Origin: Siphonodentalium dalli
Lineage: Eukaryota > Mollusca > Scaphopoda > Gadilida > Siphonodentaliidae
Length of the DNA: 64,000 nt
Reading direction: 5' to 3'
Assembly (NCBI GenBank): GCA_032622095.1
Contig: CP136069.1
Coordinates: 45,734,194-45,798,193, forward strand
Position 1 is the stretch's first letter, and the number at the start of each line of letters is the position of its first letter. Shown here piece by piece: positions 22,700 to 35,000 of this stretch. The position numbers and the translations under genes were made by a program. A model generated the notes under the pieces. That model was not told the DNA's origin and ran no database searches. It saw only the letters and a program-made list of their open reading frames with translations.

Positions 22700-22863
22700 A
22701 ATTGTGAGAACATCTCATTTTGCTACAATATAATAAAACACACGTTAACATCTAATAAGTAATTGTTCAGTGAAATATTCAGGATTTTGATGGGATAACT
22801 TGACAGTATAACTTGAGTACTTCGGTACGAAATAATGTGAGTACTGTAAATTAAAGCAAGAAA
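22700..22863. promoter_or_regulatory. Probable bidirectional promoter of HDHD3-2 and GTF3C5
   Basis: Only 164 bases separate the minus-strand candidate start codon (22699) from the GTF3C5 start codon (22864), so transcription must begin within or near this interval in both directions. It contains GAGTACTTCGGTACGAAAT followed by GAGTACTG, but no consensus TATA box. Confidence 0.5.
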
Positions 22864-23019
22864 ATGACCGGAAGTAAAGAAGATTTTTCGAATCTCGAAT
22901 TTCGACAAGATGTTTTATTTGATAAAAAGAGACAATTTTTGTGCGTTGAACATCCCGGTGTTGTCAGTGATGTTTCAAAAGCTATATCTTGTTTCGGTGG
23001 ACTGGCGACTATCACAAAA
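22864..23019 (+). CDS. GTF3C5: GTF3C5 exon 1
   Basis: 52 codons, residues 1-52, from ATG to ATCACAAAA|GTAAGA, ending on a full codon. It holds the conserved block QFLCVEHPGVVSDVSKAI that opens the family. The Kozak context is AAAATGA. Confidence 0.93.
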
Positions 23020-26000
23020 GTAAGAGAACACCATTTCACCTATTTTCGCTATATACTACTATAGACTAGTAAATTAGTATACTATATATAATCATTATTT
23101 ATATCGACAATGAATCGAATGATCTTCTTCTTCTAAACAGGTGCATGTACCACAATTTTGGAACGGAACTACCCGCCCCTGAGACAACCTGCCCCTCTGC
23201 TGTTTTCGGGGCGGGTCGTCCCTATAAACACGGGTTGTCCAGAAATTGTTAATAATGAAGCAATAACATTAACAAATTAAACAATGATTTCCAAGGTCTG
23301 TTAATCATTCCGGGAGGGCCGGTACTGAACCATAACGGGAACGGGTCGTTTCGGTCCGGAGACGTTTCGGCTCAGACCTTTTCGGTCCAGGGACGTTTCG
23401 GCTGGGACGTTTCGGCCGGGACGTTTCGGCCCCATATATTGTATGTGTTAATTGGAGTTGATTGCAGGGGATTAACTCGGCTTATAGTTATACAGCTTAA
23501 TCACTACTTAAGCTGATTTATTTCATCACTTTATGGTGTGTTGTTGGAGATTATGACAGATTTGGCGAGATGGATAACAATTTATTTCAGCAAATTTAAA
23601 CATAAATAAACGACAAAGTAAAAGCACAAACGGAATATATGAACAAACGAAACAATGTCACAAATACAGTTGTAGTCACAATAATTGACCATTTAAGCGA
23701 TGTTATTTATTTTTATAGTTTTAGTCCGAAACCATAAAAATGAATAATATCGCTAATATATTGTGACTATACAACTGTATATGAAAAACCGAACAATGTC
23801 ACACATCACATCACAAAAGCACTTTATATACATGTGTCAGTTCTCATCACAATTATTATAGCACTAGTTCTTCTTTCCCAGACTATGGGGAATTGCTTTT
23901 TCTGATCGCCGCTCTTCACGAAACAGTTTATTGACATCAGTTGGGAGCTGGTGCTGAATGGCTTGTCGACAATCTATAATAGAAAGAACTATGTCAAAAC
24001 TCACATCATGGACAAAGAGAGGGAGCTTTGAATCATGATATTGTAAAAAATATCTACAAATTGATTATATATTACTTTGAATAATCTCTTATATATAATG
24101 GAGATATGAATTATGGAGTCACAAAATAGTATGAGGTATATTTAGGATGTGCTAATTGACGGCTTATCTCATATCTTATCTCACAGCTTAATGCGTGGTT
24201 GGTTGACACCTTGCCGTTGGCTTATGATTAGAGGTATTTGTCGGCGGTGCAGTATTGTTTCAGTACTGAGACTGGAGTGATAAGATTTCGCCATGTTGTC
24301 TCAAGGTTTCATTGTCTTTGTTTTGACATTGTCGGTATGCTTTTAAGATGCTGTAGAATGCCTAATTGAAAGGGGGGTGGCGAAAAAATATATAGATAAA
24401 ATCAGTAATTAAGTATAGATAGTATAAGATTTCTTAACCTGACCGCAGTTTTCAACAATTTAATACGGGGCGAATACCGCATCAATAATATGCAACCTTG
24501 GGGTTTTATTTCTAGTTTTTTATGACCTTTCTTATGGTATATCGGATACAGTTCTGTCTGACATGAAATATATACCCACCGGGAGTGAAGCTAATGACTT
24601 TAAAACGTTTGTTAAAAATATCGCCTTCATGGGTGGTGTGGATTTTGCGTAGACTCTCTGCGAAGATTTGGGCTTTTTCTTGATCATTATCAGATTTTTT
24701 TCCCATTTTAGTCAGTTAGTGATTTAGATTTATCTGATGTTGCATTGTTCCCTTGGCCCGTAGGATATGAACAGAGCAGCATCCCATGCTTAATATACTC
24801 TAGGAACCCTAAACAAACACTGATAGAAGTTGGCCGGTTGTCAGAAACAACCTCTAATCAGTTCTCACTATGTGTCTGAGTGACAGATGTAATGCAAACA
24901 ACCGAGTTAAAGTGTGAATAACATCAAACAACATCAAACAAAGTCACATTTCATTCACAAATACGCAAAGAAAATCACCGCTATAGTCACATTGTATTCA
25001 AATATCTTTGGTATAAGTCATAAATACATTACTGAATTACGCAACGAAATTGTCATCAAAAGTCACATTTCATAACAAAATTCCCTCATAACAACTCATA
25101 AATGCACGAAATATTCAAAGAAAATATCATCGTCAGAAAAAGTTGAGACGATTCGGCTCAATAAATGAGACGTTTCGGCTTAAAACTGAGCCGAAACGTC
25201 CCGGCCGAAACGTCCCAGCCGAAACGACTCTGGACCGAAACGACACGGACCCAACCATAACGCCCTTGAAAATCATGTTATTACTATTATTATTACAGGG
25301 CCGTTAATGACTTCATAACATTTCACTGGGCCGTTAATGACTTCATGACATTGTTTATTTCAATTAAAGTCCAATATATGGGTGGGCCGTTTTACGCGGT
25401 GGGGAAGAGGTAGATCATGCCATGAACCTCTACTAATGCTAACGCCCATACGTTAGCATTAGTAGAGATTCATGGCATGATCTAGGGAAGAGGGGGATAA
25501 TAATAAAAACTTTTTTTCTTCAATTCAATAAATCTTTCAACTTTGATTTTCAAATCACAACAGAATAATAAGATTGTCACTTCAACGTTCACTTTAACAT
25601 GTCTTTATTTCGATAAATACTGGATTGTGCAGTTATTGAATGTACCACCGATCGATCGGTCGTCTGTTATTGTTTACATTCTTCCTAATCACGTGACATT
25701 TGATTGCATCGAATATAGGTGATAAATCAACCAAGTATTGAGGACGATTTCCGAAAATTGAGACATTGGCATATCAAAATAACTATGTATACTAACCTTT
25801 GGGGTAATAATCCTTCGAAAAACAGGAATTATCCGACTGTAAATTAGTGGAAAACATGAGTAAATTAGTGATAATCTGTTCCCATTTTTCGTTAGCGATT
25901 TGCCTAAAACGGAAGCGCAAATTGAGAAGGGAGGTAATTCTGCTGCGCATATTTTCTGCGGGCCGCGGGCCGTTATTGAAAAGCACTATCCAATTTCGGC

Positions 26001-29000
26001 CCGCGCCCCGCAAAAATGCCGAGTGTTACGTCATTTCGAACGCCTGGTATAACAGTGCTAATGGCCTAGAGAACGCCCTATAAAGTGATAATAATAGTAA
26101 TTATGTTCTTTTAAGTTTTATGTTCTTTGATGATATATTATTAAAGATTTTTACCAACAAAACATGTGTTTATTCATTAATTATGTCCATGTGTAGACTG
26201 GAGTAAAGAATGACACGATATTTTGACAACTTAACGGCACTTAAGGTTAGTGAAGACTAATTAAAAGGGTAGTTGGTGGAGTCGGTGGACCCAACTATTC
26301 ATACAGAGCTAGACGCTCTCGAATAGAGCTTTGCTCTGATAATTAACGTCAGGTTTACGGACTAATTAAAAGGGGTGCTTTCAAAACAAACATTTGATGC
26401 AAATGGTTCATTATCACAGTGTGTTATCACAACACTTAGTGATTGCGAATCGACATGCCAGAAGTGACCCACTTCATGTTGGACTTTGAAGAAGTTAATT
26501 TTTGTTTTTAAACTTCGTTCATTAAACTTGAATAAACATATTATCGTTCATACATTTTTGTGTTCATAAGTCATATTATATTAGGGGAGACCAGGGCAAA
26601 GCGGATCACGTAAGGTTTTCTTGTACAAAATGCAACCGGCAATCAGAAATATTAGCACTGTCAGTTTCTAATCATGATGGCATAACATTTGGCGTAGGAT
26701 GCATTCAGATGCATCTATTGGTTTGGTTGCTATGGTGATTTTTAATTTTGATCCGGATCACCACATCGGGCAAAGCGGATCAGCAAACGAATCCTTCTGA
26801 AAATGCTATTCTACTCAACTAATCATATACTTTTAAGTTTTATTTATGACAATTATACACATTTATTGCAAATAATTAAAATCGCGTTTTTTCAAGCGTT
26901 AAAATTTTTCAATTATGGACATGCTCCGACAAGGCACGAGTTTTGTCGACCCATCTTATTAAAATTGTCCAAATTCACTTAATCTACGCATGTGTACCGG
27001 AAGTTAGACATGTTATGAAATATGAATGATGCGCTTTGCCCGATCCGCTTTGCCCACATGTGTATTTATTGTTACATCAAATAAAAATCTATAAAGAACA
27101 ACCCAGTTTCGTTAACCAAACATCTCATAATCCCCTCACACCTCCTAATTAGCCCCTAATTACCCCTAATTAATTTTAGGCGGGCGGGTTGTCCCGGGGC
27201 GGGTTGTCTCAGAGTGAACGTGGAGGGTCGTCTCAGAGGCGGGTGGTCACGGACCCCCACAATTTTACATATTGTCGCACCGTGCTCGGGGTTGGAAGTG
27301 CTCATAATTACAGTGAAATAATTATATGCATGGTTCTGGTGTTCTTATAGTTCATTGAAATAATAAATTAATATAAGAATAATAGTGAAGCAATTATATC
27401 AAATATTTATCATATATCTTTCGAGTACACAATTTCCCCGAGTGGATGTCGGGGCTGGAGAATGACATTTTTTCACACGAAATGTGAAAACTGATCAGGT
27501 TTCACTGAATAAAATAATTACTTCATATCACCAATATATTTCTACAACTTATTAAAAATATTGTACAACATTTGGTATTTGTGAAGTGGATAATAAAGCA
27601 TGAAATTCAAGATTTAACTCAGGTACACTTTTTCTCATTCCGGCTTGGAGTACACTTTTTATTGTATTTTCGAAGTAAAAATGCTATTAAAAAGTATATT
27701 AGTAATTTTTTCGGTAATATTTTTATTACATATGTAATAAATTGGCATAGTAGCAGATTATTTTTTTTCCATAGAGTGGGAAAGATATGCAAGCATATAT
27801 CTTCCGAGTACACATTTTCCCGAGTCGGCGTCGGGGCCGGAGTACACTTTTCAGTGACCATCCAGTATGTGGGACAGTACCAGGTCTGGGTGAACAACCG
27901 ATCGATCTCTAATAGACCTATCAGGATTAATTAGACAGAACGGCCTTCCCAGATATTTTGTTTGTTAGAAGATTTGTACATGTTTTTTTTATTTACTACT
28001 AGCTGGGGTACCCGGCATTGCTCTGGTAAAGAATGAGTAAACTACATGTATTAGTGCTCCTTCAAGTCATTTAAATAATTAATTATTTATAGCCACCTGA
28101 GGCTGAGGTAAATAGTAACTTATTGTATATCAATGCATGACACTCTCCAGATAAAGTTACCTCTATCTTTTAAGTTGAAAACAAATGCTCTTTCAAGATT
28201 GCTAATGCCTCTTAAGTCATCTGATGTCAACATCACCTATCCCACGACACTCCCCGTGTCAAATGACCTCAATGGGCCAATTTTGCCACATACATGTATC
28301 TTCTGAGCTGATAATAAACACTCATCTTTGATCATCTTGTTAATATAATTTATTGTCCCAGTTTGAGTCATCTGCGGTAAAAGGCACCTATCCCATTATA
28401 TTCCCCTGGTCTGACAGGTGACCCATGTGTACCAATTTTCCTACATATCGTCTAAGCTGATAAGAAACTCTCTTTATTGTTCACATACAGTAAAACCTCC
28501 CCAAAACGGACCCTCTATAAAACGAATCCCTCTCCGTACCGAACAATTTGTCTGATCCCATATTCACCCAAGTGCATTCTTACTAAAAATTACCTCTATA
28601 AACCGGAAACGCTCTATTCCGACCATTGAACGGCTTTTATGGTCCATAAGTGAACGAATACATTAATTTTGACCTCCGAATTCCAAACATAGAAATCGAC
28701 ATCAACCGAACGCACATGCTGTAGATTTGACATACATGTACTTGATGCTGAGCTCATATTGGCTTTTGTGAAAACTGGGGATCCAAAAAGTTTAAATCTC
28801 TGGTCTACATTAAACTCTGAGCGGTCGATTTCATGATGGCTCATTCATTGTGACAGGTTGATTAAGCTTGATTGAGCTTTATTAGTGTTTTGTTTGAACA
28901 GTGGTCGTAAAAATAAGAGTCAACCTCAGCGCGTTGATTGATGTAAAGCATAGTGTCAGTGCTCTATTCACTGTGAAGTCACCATTGTTCACTCAATGTG

Positions 29001-32000
29001 TAAAATAAGCTCAGTTACAGTGTATCTAATATGACACCTGCTGTTATAATCTGGTTCAAAGCGTTTGCCGAACATAGACACGATAATTAAATCCGGCGGT
29101 ACGAATATTCAATGGTACCAAACTACAATACAATCACGACATTAATATTGTCAGCGACATTTTCAAATCACGGTAATATTTATTGTTTCCATGTTTCCTG
29201 TCTTATCTATATACATGTATTATGTCTTAATATGCCTTGTTTTTTTATTTTTATTATACCACGTTTTACCGTATCTATGTTATTTATATTTTATTCAGCA
29301 CTTTATTGAATAAAGTTAAATTCAATAATGAGTTGGTTGTACTTCGACGACTCTTAGTAACAATGTCAATACTTTCCGATCATAGTGCAATTTTCTATAA
29401 ACCGAACACCTCTCTAAATCGAACAGAAGGGCTGGTCCGAAGGGTGTTCAGTTTGGAGAGGTTTTACTGTATGATATTATAATTTTTAAGTTGACCTACC
29501 TTTCCCATGGCACTCCTCGGGTCAATTTACCCCTGTGGATAATTTTCAACTACCAGCTATATTCCAACCATTTTGGGTACCGGTATATCATTAATTTCTT
29601 AGTTAAATTAATTATTAGTGCCCTTTTAAGACATCTGATGTCAACGACCTCTGTAAAAGTAAAAGTTTTCAGCTCTGAGGGTCCAGCCATTTTGTTGCAT
29701 ATTGCCAAAATATATATAAATTAATAATTAGTGCCCTTTTAAGACATCTGATGTCAACAGCACCTATCCCACTACACTCCCCGTGATAATTGATAATTGT
29801 GTACAAATTCTAAGTTCCGAGGGTTGAGCCGTTTGGTTGCCTGTAGCCAAAATATATATAAATTAATTATTAGTGCCCTTTTAAAACATCTGAGATCTTT
29901 TATTAAACATTTTTCAATTAAATAAATAAAAAAAATTTAATTTCAATTATTCATTTTTTCAATAAACCGAACACCTCTCTATTAATTTTTTTTTAAATTC
30001 AATTATTTAAACAATCAGTGAGAGCTTTCTGATGAATGGCAACAAGCCATATTTCCGACTAAATCCTGAAAAGTTACCCATAATTCTGCTGTGGCTAAGG
30101 AGTCGATTATTTAAGGCATTGCTGTACTCAGGTAATGTCGTTATTAATCTGTGGACAGGACAGGAGTATTCTGTTGGAGGGGAAATTTGTGCTTGTGGGG
30201 GGGGGGGGGGAGGACCCTAAAAGGGAACCGCTGCTTCTCTAGCAGAAACCCTGTCTCAGGTTTACATGTATATCATACATCTTGTGTGTTTGCACTGGAT
30301 TTGAAGTGCATTAACCCTTTGGTGACTGGATACTCACGGGCATGTAGTTTACTTGATAAATTTTAATAATTTCAACAAACATATTCATACCAGAATATGC
30401 GATTGTCATCAGGGTTCGCTCTAACAATTGCCAATTTATAAAAAATATATTTGCAAAAAAAATAAAAAATTCTGATTTGCAATACAAATTGGCACCTACC
30501 TTTTTGTTTTTTGATCCTCATCGCGCATGTAATAAAGCTTGCAGTCAAAAACAAAACACACATTGCTATCCAGTCTCGACATTGCTAATTGACTCCTAAT
30601 GGAAAAAAAGGGATTCGCTGCTTATGTCACATCAACTTATTGTATCGCTGGAGTGAATGGGTTTCAAATTTCTACTTGATTATAACACAGAGTAGGCTAT
30701 TGACTCCAGTTGGACAAACATTAGTCAAACAAAGGGCTTCCTGATGTCTAACTCATTCGGAAACTTATGATAGTGGGTGTGAGATAAATTATCATAAATA
30801 TGTGCTCTTCATAAGAATCATAACTCAGCTTTCACTAACAGCAAATATAATTTGTATGTGTTTTTCTTTTTTGAAATACTCAATTCAAAAGTGGCACCAG
30901 AATATAATATGTGTCGGGGGGGGGAAAAAGGTGGCAAAGGAAAAGTGGCTAAATAAATTGGGAATTTTTAGTCAGCACGAACCCTGATTGTGACTGCTGT
31001 TTGATGAACCTTTACTTATAATCTTTCCTCACTTAGACTTACCATGATGCACCGAAACGAATGGAGATGAAGTGGCGACCAAAAGACATCTATTGCAAAC
31101 CAGTCTACGGTGACAGAATTCTATCTACATCCTGTTTGATGAGAGTTAAGAGAAGAAGAAGGAAGGTCAAAGGGAACAAACCCAAACCGGAATGGGAGTA
31201 CAATGTAAAAATCCTGGGCTGTGTCCCACAGACATTCAGATTCCAAGGTATAGAATATTAGCAAGCCTGTAGAATGAGGTCCCAGAGGGTGAATTTAGTA
31301 ATGCTATCCCACATGGCGTGCTAGCATCACCAAATTCACCATCTTGAAACCTCATTCTGCTTAGGCCTCAACTGCTATGGGAGACTTAATAGGATCAGAT
31401 TGAAGTTCCCCAGTTGAAGTTGGTGATGTTCATCCAATTGGCACCTCGAATATGTCTTTTATCTTCTGCAAATTAGGGGATATAGAAACTTCCCAGAAAG
31501 GAAAAATTAACTAAAAACAATGTTAATTTGAGACTATAAATACTTCCAGAAGATGAGGGTTGAGAAGCAGAACAAGGTTCCCAGAGGGTGAATTTGGTGA
31601 GGCAAGCCCACTGTGCAGGATAGCATTACTAAATTCACCCTCTTGGACCTCATTCTGCAAATGACAGACACCCTATTTCCAGACTTGAACATTACTGAAT
31701 ATTTGCTTTGTGTGACCCACATTATGTTAGTAAAGGGGGATGCCCAATAGCAGTAGAGTCCACAAATAGAGGTACCATGTCTTGCCCACCGGAAGCTGAC
31801 ATAGGCTAATGATAGGCAGAGCACCCTGCTGTAAAGGCAGTTTCTGATATACAGTCATAAAGAATAGGAACAGAAAAGATAGCAGAAACCCAAAGAACAC
31901 ATATCGATTTGTATTATGATTTATGTTTCATAATAAGAATTAATTTAAGCTTTGTATGACCCACAAAATATTATTTTGTATACTGTACTGTTACAGTATA

Positions 32001-35000
32001 TAATATAATGTTTGCAAACTATGCTAAAAACATGTATAAAGAGCGTTCCATTTGCATATACATTTTGTATACATTTATATCTATGCAATTCATGTTATAT
32101 TGGGGTCATTTTCCCAGTTGTTTTACCCTTATTAAGTAAGAAAGCCCCACGTCCTCTGGTATATTAGGTACAGAGTTTCTCATATACATCGTACCTGAAT
32201 TAAAGGTACACGCATTAATAGATAAGTTATACATTTCCTAGATGGTATATTGCAGTTATCCCATCCATAACAGTACAAATTAAGTTAACTTCGTGCAAAT
32301 TAGGATATGCATACTTATACATGATATATCAAGCACTAACAGCTATTGGGTTACAAGCTAGTTGAATATAAACGCTCTTTATATTGGGTTAATTAGTTAT
32401 GTGTTTCTGTTATTTAAATAAGATATTTATTATGTCACGCTCCCACACACTATCACAAAAAGGTTTTTATTGCCTGTACTATCTCAGAGGTGCCATTGTT
32501 AACGTGACATGATATATATCGTACCTGAATTGAAGGTACACGCATTTATAGATAAGTTATACATTTCCCATATGGTTTAGGAGTTGTCCCATCCATAAGA
32601 GTAAACATTAAGTTAACTTCGTGTAAATAATAAGATATGCATACTTATGCATGATATATCAAGCACTAACAGCTATTGGGTTACAAGCTAGTTGAGTATA
32701 AATGCTCTTTATTTGGGGTGCATTAGTTTTGTGTTTCTGTTATTTAATAAGAATTTTATTATGCCCGGCTCCCACACACTATCACAAAAAGGTTTCATTG
32801 TTTGTACCACCTCAGGGGTGTCGTTGTTAATGTGACATGATATATGTCGTACCTGAATTAAAGGTACACGCATATATAGATAAGTTACACATTTCCCATA
32901 TGGCATTGGAGTTGTCCCATCCATAACAGTAAACATTAAGTTAATTTTGCGCAAATAAGATATGCATCTTTACTTATGCATGATATATCAAGCACCAACA
33001 ACCACCAGGCCACATGCGAGCTGAACATAAACGCTCTTTATATTGGGTTCATTAGTTATGTATTTCTGTTATTTTAAAAAGAGATTTATTATATCAGGCT
33101 TCCACACGCTATCACAAAAAGGTTTTATTGTTAGTGCGATTATAGAGGTGTCGTTGTTAATGCAACACTAATTAATGGGACAATACAAACATGTTACATA
33201 TACTAGTATTGTCAGTTTTAGTACAATGTTTATTAATTGGCCATTTTGTTACTGCATTCCTACGAAACGTGTATTTGACTTACTGTACGAGCTTGATAAC
33301 ACAGAAGGAATCAATTGTTTGGAAAGATTTACTACGTCCAGTTCCGAAAATGTGTGTTTAATTAGAATGTTGGTCCTATGAAAAAAAATGATGGCACCTC
33401 GAATATGTCTTTTATCTTCTGCAAATTAGGGGATATAGAAACTTCCCAGAAAGAAAAATTAACTAAAAACAATGTTAATTTGAGACTATAAATACTTCCA
33501 GAAGATGAGGGTTGAGAAGCAGAACAAGGTTCCCAGAGGGTGAATTTGGTGAGGCAAGCCCACTGTGCAGGATAGCATTACTAAATTCACCCTCTTGGAC
33601 CTCATTCTGCAAATGACAGACACACTATTTCCAGACTTGAACATTACTGAATATTTGCATTATATGATGCCCTCGAACCTCCCTGTATCCATCCATAAAG
33701 ATATCTTACAAGTTTTAATGTATGCCTTTTCCTGATTCCAAGACTCGAAGTGTTCTTAAATTCTACTTATCATACCCGGCGGACTGTCATAGTTATTTCC
33801 TACAATCTGTCACCTCCGAAGTTTCCCTGTGTATAAGCCTTATATGTAGGATATAATGTCTTTGAGTGGACAGAACAGTTGATTTTATTCTATATCAGTT
33901 ATTTTCTAACCTATACTACAACCATTATAAACTGTATAAATAAAAATAATTTTATGGTTGCTGGTGGGCAGTCGTGTAGATAAATTCCAGCAAATTGATC
34001 TAGAGATATCTAGCTCAGACAAAGAGATGTATCAAACTGACATAATTAAATGCAAGCCTGAGTTTAGTGTGCCTGTCATTTGCAGAATATTGTGATGTAC
34101 ACCCATTGGGAACCTCGATTATGCAATGTGTCGTCTGCCAATTTGGGATATAGATAAACTAAACTTAAAAAGAAATAGAATCTATGTGCAGAAGTTTCTA
34201 TAGAAATTTGATAATAAAGAATCTTTCCAGAAAAGATCAGGCCTAAGCAGAATGAGGTCCCCAGTGGGTGAATTTAGTGATGCTAGCTCGTTATTTGGGA
34301 TAGCGTCACTAAATTCACCCTCTGGGGGCCTCATTCTGCAAATGACAGGCACACTAACCTCAGTCTTGAGTAGATGGTATTCTTTATTTCAAAGCAGTAA
34401 CTACTTGTCACCTGGAAACAGTAATTACACTGTTCTCTTGTGATTAATTGATTGATTGTTTATTTGGCAATATAATGCATCTGTATCTGTCTGTCTGTAT
34501 CTGTAGTTGTTACGTCCTAGTGACCAAGGCTGGCTTTTACAGGACGGGATCGAGTAGATCCATAATTTTTCCAGGAAGTTTTTGCCGAACCCATGACTTC
34601 TTCGCCACGGTAGGGATCTTTAACGTGCGCACATTGTTGCACACGGGACAGCCATTAGCGTCGGCTCCCGATCCGACGGTGTGCCAAGCGTAGTGTCATC
34701 CCTGGTCATGACATTACGAGAGGAGCAGAGGTACGAAGTTAGTCCGGTACGCATTTTTTCAAATTTTGTCTGAGACTCTTTGGCTTCTGCAATCTTTCTC
34801 AGATCACTGATCGTGGCATCGATGATTGATTTGTGATGCCCATGGTACTGGGAATGCAGATGGCGACACAAAGTCCGACCGATATTTTGTCGGATTTGAA
34901 CCCTCGACCGTGTCGAAGGTGTACCGGTAGCTCAGAGGTCGGCCCACAAACCAACTGAGCTATCCGCTCCCCCCCCATATAAATATGTTTACAAACAATT

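Larger units (their letters stand above)
23152..27262. mobile_element. Large composite insertion bounded by inverted CCCGCCCCTGAGACAACC repeats (intron 1)
   Basis: ACCCGCCCCTGAGACAACC at 23171-23190 is mirrored by repeated inverted GGCGGGTTGTC and GTCTCAGAGGCGGGT at 27180-27245; outer flanks CACAATTTTGG and CCACAATTTTAC also correspond. The 4.1 kb between contains other elements (23330-25262, 25411-25484, 26585-27056). It may be one large element with later insertions, or two fragments in opposite orientation; the sequence alone does not decide. Confidence 0.45.

Noticed and set aside
34900-34975. Possible tRNA gene on the minus strand
   Set aside because: A and B boxes are good but there is no closed acceptor stem, and the sequence continues into a SINE body and tail.
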